9,916 nucleotides of DNA. It comes from an uncultured Lachnospiraceae bacterium (lineage in GTDB: Bacteria; Bacillota; Clostridia; Lachnospirales; Lachnospiraceae). This document shows positions 1-6,461 of the stretch, one piece after another. The translations under genes and the position numbers were made by a program. The first letter of the stretch is position 1. Every line of letters begins with the position of its first letter. Location of the stretch: assembly GCA_934418055.1 (NCBI GenBank), contig CAKRWX010000068.1, positions 1 through 9,916 on the forward strand, read 5' to 3'. The notes below the pieces were generated by a model that saw only the letters and a list, made by a program, of their open reading frames with translations, was not told where the DNA came from and made no database searches.

Positions 1-884
1 ATCACCAGATACTGTGGCTTCTCCGCATTGACAAATGGCGCAATGTAGGTCTGTTTGCCAGTGATCACCGGCTGCATATGTTCCACGCCTAATTTCTCCA
101 GGTCAGCGGCAATCTGCTCGCTTGGTCGGGGAGTAATCTTGTCAATCATGGTCCATGGGAATGCTACCGTATTCTCATCGCTGACGTAAGAAACAAATCC
201 CTCATCCACATATCCAGCCTTTTTCCACTCTTCTGTCATAGTCAATACCGACTCCCGCAATTTGGAACCGTTCTGGGAACAGTTATCCATGGAAACCAGG
301 GCCAGCGGATATTTTCCCGCCTGGTAACGGGCATAAAGCATGGCAACCACCACCGCCATGGCTCCCGTGGATTTCTCCGGTCCGTTCTGGATATCAGCTG
401 CCACATAAGGGAGCCAGGTTCCATCCGCCCGGTGCAGCGCGTAACCTTTTTCTGTAATGGTAAAGGACACCATCTGCAAAGATGAACTGGCAAAAATCTC
501 TTTCAGACGCTCCCACTGTTCCGGATCAGAAGCCCGGGCCTTCACTGCCTCTGCCAGGGAACCGATCACCTTGTACTCCCTGGTTCCATTCCCGTGAAGG
601 ATGACATTTAATCCCAGATTGTCATACGGCTGATAGATTTTATCCACCACATCATAGTCAAATGTCTCCACACAGGTGATTCCCCGGTCCATGACACCCT
701 CTTCCAGAAGTCCGTCCACAATTCCACCAATAAATACACGGAAAATGTTTCCGATGCCAAAATGAACCCATACCGGTTCTTTCTTTGCTTTCTCCGACAC
801 TGCCTCTACATCATATCCTGGAAGCGTGATCCCTGCTTTCTCCCAGGCTGCACGGTCTTTGATGCCTGCTCTTGTTAATTTCAT
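1..884 (-). CDS. Long-chain polyol/uronate dehydrogenase (mannitol dehydrogenase / fructuronate reductase family), N-terminal part
   Basis: NAD-dependent oxidoreductase of the polyol-specific long-chain dehydrogenase family, which interconverts polyols and ketoses (mannitol/fructose) or fructuronate and mannonate in the cytoplasm. The gene runs off the left edge: 294 residues are visible, where the family usually has about 480-550. Seen: a Rossmann-type glycine motif HFGIGNIFR at residues 41-49, the family block SMDNCSQNG at 198-206, FPWTMIDKITPRP at 242-254 and APFVNAEKPQYLV at 282-294. The last block resembles UxuB-type fructuronate reductases. The catalytic Lys/Asn/His segment lies beyond the edge and cannot be checked. 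The ATG at 884 has AGGAGG eight bases upstream. It is divergent from a ROK repressor, which probably controls it, and a cre-like site lies 23 bases upstream of the start. The choice between mannitol, arabitol and fructuronate as substrate cannot be made from this part. Confidence 0.88.
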   Translation of the reverse strand, partial: MKLTRAGIKDRAAWEKAGITLPGYDVEAVSEKAKKEPVWVHFGIGNIFRVFIGGIVDGLLEEGVMDRGITCVETFDYDVVDKIYQPYDNLGLNVILHGNGTREYKVIGSLAEAVKARASDPEQWERLKEIFASSSLQMVSFTITEKGYALHRADGTWLPYVAADIQNGPEKSTGAMAVVVAMLYARYQAGKYPLALVSMDNCSQNGSKLRESVLTMTEEWKKAGYVDEGFVSYVSDENTVAFPWTMIDKITPRPSEQIAADLEKLGVEHMQPVITGKQTYIAPFVNAEKPQYLV

Positions 885-906
885 ATGTCTGTCCTCCTGT
901 TTTTTC

Positions 907-920
907 TGAAACCGTTATAA
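907..920 (+). promoter_or_regulatory. cre-like catabolite control site upstream of the dehydrogenase
   Basis: TGAAACCGTTATAA matches the Gram-positive CcpA consensus TGWAANCGNTNWCA at all fixed positions except one (A for C at position 13). It lies between the dehydrogenase start codon and its upstream region, a usual place for carbon catabolite repression by CcpA. That the organism has CcpA is assumed, not seen here. Confidence 0.42.
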
Positions 921-968
921 ATTTCAAATTTCTTTCTTATCCACAGGTTCCTAATATTGACCTTATGG

Positions 969-981
969 TTTCTTACGATTT
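969..981 (-). promoter_or_regulatory. 13-bp motif shared with the transporter promoter (copy 1)
   Basis: Read on the minus strand as AAATCGTAAGAAA. It matches 12 of 13 bases of the copy at 6496-6508, in the same orientation relative to the downstream gene. It ends 85 bases from the dehydrogenase ATG; the other copy ends 83 bases from the lipoprotein ATG. Probably a binding site for a regulator common to both genes. This is inferred from only two copies in AT-rich DNA. Confidence 0.35.
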
Positions 982-1013
982 AAACTTACGCTTATATCTT
1001 AATCATAAGTTTA
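981..1013. promoter_or_regulatory. 33-bp imperfect palindrome, candidate operator
   Basis: Perfect 8-base arms TAAACTTA (981-988) and TAAGTTTA (1006-1013) surround a core in which four more positions pair (990/1004, 992/1002, 993/1001, 994/1000), giving 12 of 16 symmetric matches centred on 997. It sits between the divergent dehydrogenase and ROK genes, where an autoregulatory ROK operator is expected. It could equally bind another dimeric regulator. Confidence 0.45.
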
Positions 1014-1108
1014 GTATATATCCTTCTCTCAGAAAAATCCATTGACAAAATCGCACAGTTTTTACCCCTGTTTTTTATACACTTTTTTCCTCATCCATCA
1101 TTGTCTGA

Positions 1109-1137
1109 TTGTATTTTCCCTTCTTTTGTACTACAAT
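1109..1137 (+). promoter_or_regulatory. Probable sigma-A promoter of the ROK repressor gene
   Basis: A -10 hexamer TACAAT (1132-1137; five of six consensus bases) follows a weak -35 TTGTAT (1109-1114) with the ideal 17-base spacer. Transcription would begin near 1144, giving a leader of about 38 bases before the ATG at 1182. The -10 also forms the right arm of a small palindrome, TTGTA-C-TACAA (1126-1136). Confidence 0.5.
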
Positions 1138-1169
1138 GCTATCAGAACTTAACTTTATGTGCAAATCAT

Positions 1170-1175
1170 AAGGAG
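1170..1175 (+). promoter_or_regulatory. Ribosome binding site that fixes the ROK start
   Basis: AAGGAG stands six bases before the ATG at 1182. The reading frame is open further upstream, to an in-frame TTG at 1101, but that segment lacks a comparable site and lies upstream of the probable transcription start. The ATG at 1182 is therefore preferred. Confidence 0.85.
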
Positions 1176-1181
1176 ACCTTT

Positions 1182-2351
1182 ATGAGTGAAACAGGACTGA
1201 CCACCATTCAATTAAAAAAAATCAATAAATCCAAAGTCTACCACTACATTTACCAGCAGCACACCACCTCCAAACTGCAGATCGTCCAGGAATTGCAGAT
1301 GGGCTTATCTACTGTCAGCCAGAACCTGACCTTGCTGGAGCAGGAGGGGTATATCCAGAGAAATGGATATTTTGACTCCACCGGAGGCCGGAAAGCCCAG
1401 ACCATCCAGATCGTCCCAGATTTCCGGATCTCCATTGGGATTGGAATTCTAAAAGAAATGTTCCATATGACCGCCATTGATCTGTACGGTCATGTTTTAG
1501 ACATGGAAACGATTTCTCTTTCTTACGAAGATACGGACGCTTATTATAAACAGATCGCTGAGAAGATACAGGCGTTTATCACCAGCCATCATTACGATCC
1601 GCAGAAAATCCTGGGCATTTCCATCGCCACCCAGGGAATCACTTCTTCCGATCACACCACGGTAACTTATGGGAAAATTCTTCATAATACTGGTATGAAT
1701 GTGGATCATTTCTCCAGCCGTCTGCCATTTGCCTGCCACCTGGAACACGATTCCAAATCCGCCGCCCACTTAGAGCTGTGGAATCACCCGGAACTGGACA
1801 GTGCCATCGTGATCCTGTTAAACCGCAACCTGGGAGGCGCTATCATCACAGACCGTCACATCCACCAGGGCAGTTCCATGCACAGCGGCGCTCTGGAGCA
1901 TATGTGCGTCAACCCAGACGGACCTCTGTGCTACTGTGGAAACCGTGGCTGTCTGGAAACCTACTGCTCTGCCGATGCCTTAGAGCAGGCTTCCGGCATG
2001 CCAATCCCGGACTTTTTCCACTCTCTGCGTGAAATCAGCGGACATACCACTGACACAGAGACAGACGCAAAAAAGTCTTCCCAAATCTCACAGATCTGGG
2101 AAGACTACTTAAACCACCTGGCATTTGCCATGAAAAACCTGAATCTGATCATCGACGCCCCGATGATCCTCAGCGGCTATCTGGCCTCTTTCCTCACAGA
2201 AGAGGACACGCAATATCTGCTGAAACAGATCAATGCTGCCACTCCATTTCCACTCAGAAAAGAGCAGGTCCTGGTTGGAACATATGGACAGTATACACAG
2301 GCAGCAGGCGCGGCGTTGTATTATGTGGAGACATTTCTAAATACACTATGA
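1182..2351 (+). CDS. ROK-family transcriptional repressor (NagC/Mlc/XylR type)
   Basis: A 389-residue regulator, a usual length for ROK repressors. An N-terminal winged helix-turn-helix (about 15-75) ends in the typical wing GGRKAQTIQI (68-77). A ROK sugar-binding fold follows. The DxG of the kinase phosphate loop is absent (IGIGIL at 85-90), so this is a regulator and not a glucokinase. LEHDSKSAAHLE (187-198) matches the EHD/QHD segment of Mlc-like proteins. The structural zinc site is present: His240 with Cys250, Cys252 and Cys257 in CYCGNRGCLE. The usual GEIGH sugar-contact motif reads GALEH (236-240), so the Glu is Ala. Divergent from the dehydrogenase and convergent with GDPD, it probably represses one or both flanking units and is released by a sugar or sugar phosphate. 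The inducer is unknown. Confidence 0.92.
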   Translation: MSETGLTTIQLKKINKSKVYHYIYQQHTTSKLQIVQELQMGLSTVSQNLTLLEQEGYIQRNGYFDSTGGRKAQTIQIVPDFRISIGIGILKEMFHMTAIDLYGHVLDMETISLSYEDTDAYYKQIAEKIQAFITSHHYDPQKILGISIATQGITSSDHTTVTYGKILHNTGMNVDHFSSRLPFACHLEHDSKSAAHLELWNHPELDSAIVILLNRNLGGAIITDRHIHQGSSMHSGALEHMCVNPDGPLCYCGNRGCLETYCSADALEQASGMPIPDFFHSLREISGHTTDTETDAKKSSQISQIWEDYLNHLAFAMKNLNLIIDAPMILSGYLASFLTEEDTQYLLKQINAATPFPLRKEQVLVGTYGQYTQAAGAALYYVETFLNTL

Positions 2352-2352
2352 C

Positions 2353-2385
2353 AAAAACTATCTCTGTTGTTTCTCTTTCAGATAG
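2353..2385 (-). terminator. Weak possible terminator at the end of the GDPD gene
   Basis: On the minus strand CTATCT and AGATAG (2385-2380 and 2363-2358) can form a 6-bp AT-rich stem with a 16-base loop, followed at once by five T. The stem is made from the last codons and stop of the GDPD gene, and the T run lies in the 6-base gap before the convergent ROK gene. Weak on its own, but no better terminator is visible for the operon. Confidence 0.28.
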
Positions 2386-3212
2386 CAGGCCACCTCATAT
2401 GGCCAGTCTGTCTGCAGGATCTGTACACCCTTGTCAATCAGAACGCCCCAGCCTTTGTCTCCGCCATAACGCAGTGACTTCAGATCATCGTATCCTGCGC
2501 CATATACCAGACGTCTTGCAAGGCTTAAGGAATTGCACCATACCTTGATGTGATGTTCTTCCAGCCACCGGAATGTCTCATCGGAAAAGATCGGTTCGTC
2601 CTCTGCATGAGGCAGGATTTCTACTGCAGGTAATCCTGCGTGTTCCCGCAGCTCTAACAGCTTCGGAAACATCTCCGGGTCTCCGCACATTGGAATAAAG
2701 ATACAGTCTTTATGGGCTTTGGCCCAAACCATCGGCTCCTCATCCTTTAAGTAGAACTTGAAGATCGTCTGGTCTACCATGTCCTTCTCTTTCAATAGTG
2801 CATAGACCTTATCCCAGCAATCCCAGCACTTATCCAGCACCAGAATGGTCTTATCTTTTAAGCTGTCCAGAATCTCCTCGAAGGTCTCGATCCCTTCCAC
2901 ACAAATCTCACCCACATAGTTATAAACCGGCATGGCTTTCAGCTCGTCTAACGTATAATCGCTGATCTTGCCGTCATTGTGGAACAATCTCTTCATATGG
3001 TTATCATGATGACCTACGATCCTTCCGTCCTTTGTCTCTTCCAGATCCATTTCCACCATATCCGCACCTTCTCCGATGGCAGTCAGAAAGGCAAGAGACG
3101 TATTCTCCATGACACTGGAGGAGAATTTACCACGGTGGGAAGCGATCAATACCTCATGATTCTCCGGATCATATAATTTTCTCATGGTTTCCTGATATGT
3201 ATTCATTGTCAT
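2358..3212 (-). CDS. Cytoplasmic glycerophosphodiester phosphodiesterase family protein (UgpQ/GDPD type)
   Basis: A 284-residue GDPD-domain protein, near the length of cytoplasmic UgpQ-type enzymes, which split glycerophosphodiesters into glycerol 3-phosphate and an alcohol. No signal peptide is seen. The family pattern is clear: HRG with catalytic His26/Arg27, ENT (36-38), GADMVEMDL with metal ligands Glu54 and Asp56, HHD with the second catalytic His69, the segment GKISDYTLDEL, and a C-terminal TDWP. The usual Glu-x-Lys metal motif in the next strand reads VLDK (about 125-128), which is atypical. The start is ambiguous: a GTG at 3221 is in frame, but its bases fall inside AGGTGA, a perfect Shine-Dalgarno match five bases before the ATG at 3212, so 3212 is chosen. 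It is the last gene of the transporter operon, 43 bases after permease 2, so its substrate is probably what the transporter brings in. Confidence 0.88.
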   Translation of the reverse strand: MTMNTYQETMRKLYDPENHEVLIASHRGKFSSSVMENTSLAFLTAIGEGADMVEMDLEETKDGRIVGHHDNHMKRLFHNDGKISDYTLDELKAMPVYNYVGEICVEGIETFEEILDSLKDKTILVLDKCWDCWDKVYALLKEKDMVDQTIFKFYLKDEEPMVWAKAHKDCIFIPMCGDPEMFPKLLELREHAGLPAVEILPHAEDEPIFSDETFRWLEEHHIKVWCNSLSLARRLVYGAGYDDLKSLRYGGDKGWGVLIDKGVQILQTDWPYEVACYLKEKQQR

Positions 3213-3217
3213 AATTT

Positions 3218-3223
3218 TCACCT
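3218..3223 (-). promoter_or_regulatory. Ribosome binding site that decides the GDPD start
   Basis: AGGTGA on the minus strand is a perfect complement to the 16S rRNA tail and lies five bases before the ATG at 3212. It overlaps the alternative GTG start at 3221, which has no good site of its own. A small inverted repeat, CTGTT/AACAG (3222-3235), partly covers it. Confidence 0.6.
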
Positions 3224-3255
3224 GTTTTTTAACAGTTTGGTAAATTTCAAAAATT

Positions 3256-4074
3256 TTATTTTACCGCACTGTCCATTGCTCCCTTCACGAAATATTTCTG
3301 TAAGAAGATGTAGATCAGTACCGGAGGCAGTACCACGATAAATGCCGCTGCAGCTGCTGCTCCCAGATCCTGCTTGGAATCCGTAAAGAAGGTGCTGATG
3401 GCCAATGTAATGGTCCGCATAGCCGGTTTCTGCAGGAAATAAAGCTGGAACTGATAGTCATTCCAGATACCAACGCCATTTAAGATGATAACGCTGACCG
3501 TGGTAGATTTCAGGCATGGCAGGATCACCTGGAAGAATGCCTGCATACGGCTGCAGCCATCGATCATGGCTGCCTCATCCAGTTCCTTCGGAATGCTGCG
3601 GATGAAGTTGCTGTACATATAGATCGCCATCGGCAGATGGAAGGTTGCGGACACGATCACGATACCCCACAGCTTGTTGATCCCTTTCAAAGCAACCATT
3701 TCCTTATACAGAGGTACCAGAATACTAAGCTGCGGCACCATCATAACACCCACAATAAAGGTCAAAATGATCTGATTCTTCCTGGATGCTTTTCTTGCCA
3801 GCGGATACGCTGCCATGGCTCCTGCTACCACGATAATGATCACGGAAAGGGCTGTGATCTGAAAGGTATTCCACATGGCAGACATCAGATTCCCATGCTC
3901 CATGGCTGTCACATAATTTTCAAAATGCGGATGCAGTGCAGGCATCCATCGGGAAGAACGATCAGACAATGCCTTTAAGGACATGTTGATCATGATGTAA
4001 AATGGAGAAATATGAAATGCCGCGATCAAAAGCGCCAGCAAAGTGAAAATCCAGGTTCTTTTCTTCTTTGTCAT
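3256..4074 (-). CDS. CUT1 ABC transporter permease 2 (MalG/UgpE/AraQ type)
   Basis: A 272-residue inner-membrane permease of a carbohydrate-uptake (CUT1) ABC importer. About six hydrophobic segments are visible: roughly 8-30, 70-92, 103-122, 134-156, 190-205 and 240-260. The cytoplasmic EAA loop that docks the ATPase is intact: ELDEAAMIDGCSRMQAFFQV, starting at Glu164 and followed by ILP. IWNDYQFQL (203-211) corresponds to the conserved WND-F segment of MalG-type permeases. The C-terminus ends in MDSAVK, close to the family's GAVK ending. The ATG overlaps the stop of permease 1 by four bases (ATGA), which indicates translational coupling, and GGAGG lies ten bases upstream. It forms a heterodimer with permease 1. 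The sequence does not identify the solute. Confidence 0.93.
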   Translation of the reverse strand: MTKKKRTWIFTLLALLIAAFHISPFYIMINMSLKALSDRSSRWMPALHPHFENYVTAMEHGNLMSAMWNTFQITALSVIIIVVAGAMAAYPLARKASRKNQIILTFIVGVMMVPQLSILVPLYKEMVALKGINKLWGIVIVSATFHLPMAIYMYSNFIRSIPKELDEAAMIDGCSRMQAFFQVILPCLKSTTVSVIILNGVGIWNDYQFQLYFLQKPAMRTITLAISTFFTDSKQDLGAAAAAAFIVVLPPVLIYIFLQKYFVKGAMDSAVK

Positions 4075-4955
4075 AAGCTAAGCCCCTCCACTTTCTTCTC
4101 CAGGAAACGACGTACAATAGTTCCAAGGATCATAATAATCACGAACAGACACAGTCCGACTGCTGCGGAATAACCTGCGTTCTGGTTCTGGAAATACAGG
4201 TAATTGATCAAGGTTGACAGAGAATGAGAAGAATATCCAGGTCCACCGGAAGTTGTGGAAAGGATGATTCCGAACAGTTTCAGTCCACCGATCAGGTTCA
4301 GTACCACGCTGGTGGTAATTGCCGGAAGCAGCAATGGCAGTGTAACATAACGAAGCTTTTCCAGATAACCGGCCCCGTCGATCTCTGCCGCCTCCTCGTA
4401 AGACTCCGGGATCCCCTGTAAGCCGGCGATCATAATGATCATGGTCTTTCCGACGAACTGCAGTGCATTGATGACTACGATGATCCATACAGCCCTCTTG
4501 CCATCTGCCATCCAGTCCACGGCTTCTTTTCCAAACAGGATCATGATATCATTGATGGCGCCATGATTATACTGTACCAGAAAGTAAGAAATATAACCCA
4601 TGATCAGGGAAGCGATCATGGCCGGAAGATACACGATCACGCGGGTCAGTGTCTGTCCATGGAATTTCTTCTGAAGCAGCAGCGCATATGCCACTCCGAC
4701 GATCGTCTGGATCGTCGTACTTCCGACACCATAGATAAATGTATTCTTTAACGCGGTATAAAACATCTTATCATGGAACATTTTGACATAGTTTGCCAGT
4801 CCCACATATTTGTATTTTGAAGAATATCCGTTCCAGTTTGTAAATGAGATCTGGACACCGGAAATCAGGGGGTATATGACAAACACGGTCAGCAATACCA
4901 GTGCCGGCAGATAAAGGATATCTATCGGAATGGATCCCTTGCGTTTCTGCTTCAT
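4071..4955 (-). CDS. CUT1 ABC transporter permease 1 (MalF/UgpA/LacF type)
   Basis: A 294-residue membrane permease pairing with the downstream gene. Seen: a first membrane segment at about 14-34; the periplasmic-side signature SFTNWNGY (37-44) typical of MalF/UgpA/LacF proteins; further segments near 70-94, 105-127, 155-177, 208-231 and 262-282; and the ATPase-docking EAA loop EEAAEIDGAGYLEKLRYV followed by TLP at about 187-207. Its N-terminus is short like UgpA/LacF, without the long extra domain of E. coli MalF. The ATG at 4955 has AAAGGAG eleven bases upstream. It follows the binding-protein gene after a 111-base spacer containing a strong hairpin, which may lower permease expression relative to the lipoprotein. 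The operon contains no ATPase gene. Confidence 0.93.
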   Translation of the reverse strand: MKQKRKGSIPIDILYLPALVLLTVFVIYPLISGVQISFTNWNGYSSKYKYVGLANYVKMFHDKMFYTALKNTFIYGVGSTTIQTIVGVAYALLLQKKFHGQTLTRVIVYLPAMIASLIMGYISYFLVQYNHGAINDIMILFGKEAVDWMADGKRAVWIIVVINALQFVGKTMIIMIAGLQGIPESYEEAAEIDGAGYLEKLRYVTLPLLLPAITTSVVLNLIGGLKLFGIILSTTSGGPGYSSHSLSTLINYLYFQNQNAGYSAAVGLCLFVIIMILGTIVRRFLEKKVEGLSL

Positions 4956-5013
4956 GAATATTCACGCTCCTTTACATGATTTGATCATAATTGTGCCTCG
5001 CGTAAAGCAAAGT

Positions 5014-5050
5014 GCAGGTCCCGTCCCGGTTTCCCGGATGCGGGACCTGC
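5014..5050 (-). other. Intercistronic GC-rich hairpin between the lipoprotein and permease 1 genes
   Basis: GCAGGTCCCG (5014-5023) and CGGGACCTGC (5041-5050) form a perfect 10-bp stem, and the loop holds a second small hairpin (CCGG 5026-5029 with CCGG 5034-5037). No T run follows on the minus strand, so it is not a full intrinsic terminator. Such elements after binding-protein genes commonly protect the 3' end of the first cistron or give partial read-through, producing excess binding protein over permeases. That role is inferred here. Confidence 0.75.
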
Positions 5051-5066
5051 CCATTTTGTTTCCTGG

Positions 5067-6413
5067 TTAGTTCTGCTCACGAAGCGTATTGTAATCGGTT
5101 TCCATCGTCTTTACGCTCTCTTCTACGGTCATCTCACCGCCCATCAGTGCAGAGCCGATGGTCCGCATGGTGCTCCACATACCACTTGGCAGATATACTC
5201 GGTCAAAGGTTGGGCTGATCTTTACGTCCGCATATTTCTTATAATCTTCTGCAACAGAACCCAGATCTGCATCAACACCCTGGATTGCAGAACGCTTACC
5301 GCTGAACTCGCAGACCTTCTTCACGTTCTCCGGCTTTGCAAGATATTTTAATACCTCCAGGCAAAGCTCTTCATTCTCGGTATCTTTCCAGATACCATAA
5401 GCCTCACGCTCACCGCCTGCAAATACATTTTCCTGAGTCTCATCCAGTGCAGGAATCGGAGCCATACCATACTGGGCATCTGGATTTAACTCGGATGCCT
5501 GACGGATCAGATCCATGTTGGAAGTGATCAGGAACAGAACATTATTCTCAGACATACGTGGTGCAATATCAACGGTATCACAGGTCACACAGTCTTCATT
5601 CAGATAACCGGATTCTTTTAAGTCAACCAGCAGCTGGGAAAGTGGTGCCCAGTTATTCCAGTCAAAGGAACCATCCAGAAGCTGAGAGCAGTAATCCTGA
5701 TCATTTCTTGCTTCCAGATAAGTCTGAGCTGCAATATCCAGCAGGGATGCCGGCTGTCTGCTGTCTTTACCTGCGATAAATACGCCGGTGTAGCCTTTCT
5801 CTTTTCCTTTTTCACAGATATCTTTTAATTGATCCCAGGTCTTTGGAATGTCAACACCAAGCTCGGTCAACAGCTTCTTATTGTAAATCAGACCTCCCTG
5901 ATCCATGTTGATCGGCAATACATAAACCTGTCCATTCTCATCTTCAATGTTCTCCATGAAGGATGGCTCGATCTGAGAGAACCATGGCTGATCATTCAGT
6001 GGGCGAAGATACTCACTGTAACGGACCACACTCCATCCATGGGTTGCGAAGATATCCGGCAGATCATTGGAAGCCATACGTGCCTTCATCAGCTGCTCAT
6101 AATCAGAGCCCTGTGTGGTGTAACTGATCTTAACACCCGGATTCTCCTTCATGAACTGCTCCAGAATCTCATTTACCGCATTATAAGTCTGCTCGTTGGC
6201 ATTCGTCACGATCTCAAGTTCGCCTTCCAGCTCCTTCTTCTCCTCGGTTGTCCCTGCCGCTGCTTCTGTCTTGTCTGCCGCAGCCTCGGTTGCTGCTTCT
6301 GTCTTTGGGGCCTCGGTCGCAGGTGCTTCCTTTGATCCGGAACATCCTGTAAGACCTGCTGCTACCATTGCCGCCGTACCAAGTGCCAGCCAGCTTTTCA
6401 TGTACTTTCTCAT
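5067..6413 (-). CDS. Extracellular solute-binding lipoprotein of a CUT1 ABC importer
   Basis: A 448-residue lipoprotein that captures the solute outside the membrane and hands it to the two permeases. The signal peptide has the lipobox LTGC with the lipid-anchored Cys at 24. A low-complexity linker (about 25-62) rich in Ala, Thr, Glu and Lys, with repeated TEA units, tethers the domain; its DNA carries a 14-bp direct repeat (6259-6272 and 6292-6305). The mature part fits solute-binding family 1: ELEIVTNANEQ, a segment FMKENPGVKISY, a hinge strand DLPDIFAT, LIYNKKLLTELGVDIPKTWDQL, and a C-terminal half with an aromatic-rich ligand face. AGGAGG lies nine bases before the ATG; an internal ATG at residue 5 is less well placed. 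First gene of the operon, divergent from the sensor kinase. The ligand cannot be named from sequence. Confidence 0.93.
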   Translation of the reverse strand: MRKYMKSWLALGTAAMVAAGLTGCSGSKEAPATEAPKTEAATEAAADKTEAAAGTTEEKKELEGELEIVTNANEQTYNAVNEILEQFMKENPGVKISYTTQGSDYEQLMKARMASNDLPDIFATHGWSVVRYSEYLRPLNDQPWFSQIEPSFMENIEDENGQVYVLPINMDQGGLIYNKKLLTELGVDIPKTWDQLKDICEKGKEKGYTGVFIAGKDSRQPASLLDIAAQTYLEARNDQDYCSQLLDGSFDWNNWAPLSQLLVDLKESGYLNEDCVTCDTVDIAPRMSENNVLFLITSNMDLIRQASELNPDAQYGMAPIPALDETQENVFAGGEREAYGIWKDTENEELCLEVLKYLAKPENVKKVCEFSGKRSAIQGVDADLGSVAEDYKKYADVKISPTFDRVYLPSGMWSTMRTIGSALMGGEMTVEESVKTMETDYNTLREQN

Positions 6414-6461
6414 AAACTGATTCCTCCTAATCTTTTATAGAAGCATTGATTTGATGGTTCC

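Noticed and set aside
242..493. Open frame on the minus strand inside the dehydrogenase gene
   Set aside because: It is an alternative frame of the dehydrogenase, which reads through without a stop from 884 to the edge and shows clear family motifs.
1042..1081. TTGACA at 1042-1047 as the -35 of a ROK promoter
   Set aside because: No -10-like hexamer occurs at 16-18 bases; the nearest (TATACA at 1076) is 28 bases away. The TTGTAT/TACAAT pair at 1109-1137 fits better.
1101..1181. N-terminal extension of the ROK protein to a TTG at 1101
   Set aside because: The extension has no ribosome binding site, no similarity to the ROK N-terminus, and includes the probable promoter -10. AAGGAG before the ATG at 1182 is far better.
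3222..3235. Small inverted repeat CTGTT/AACAG before the GDPD gene as a terminator
   Set aside because: Five AT-rich pairs without a following T run in the operon direction; too weak for termination. It overlaps the GDPD ribosome binding site and may at most affect initiation.
5829..6335. 168-codon plus-strand open frame opposite the binding-protein gene
   Set aside because: It lies wholly antisense to a well-supported lipoprotein gene; the translation shows no recognisable domain and no ribosome binding site, so it is probably a shadow.
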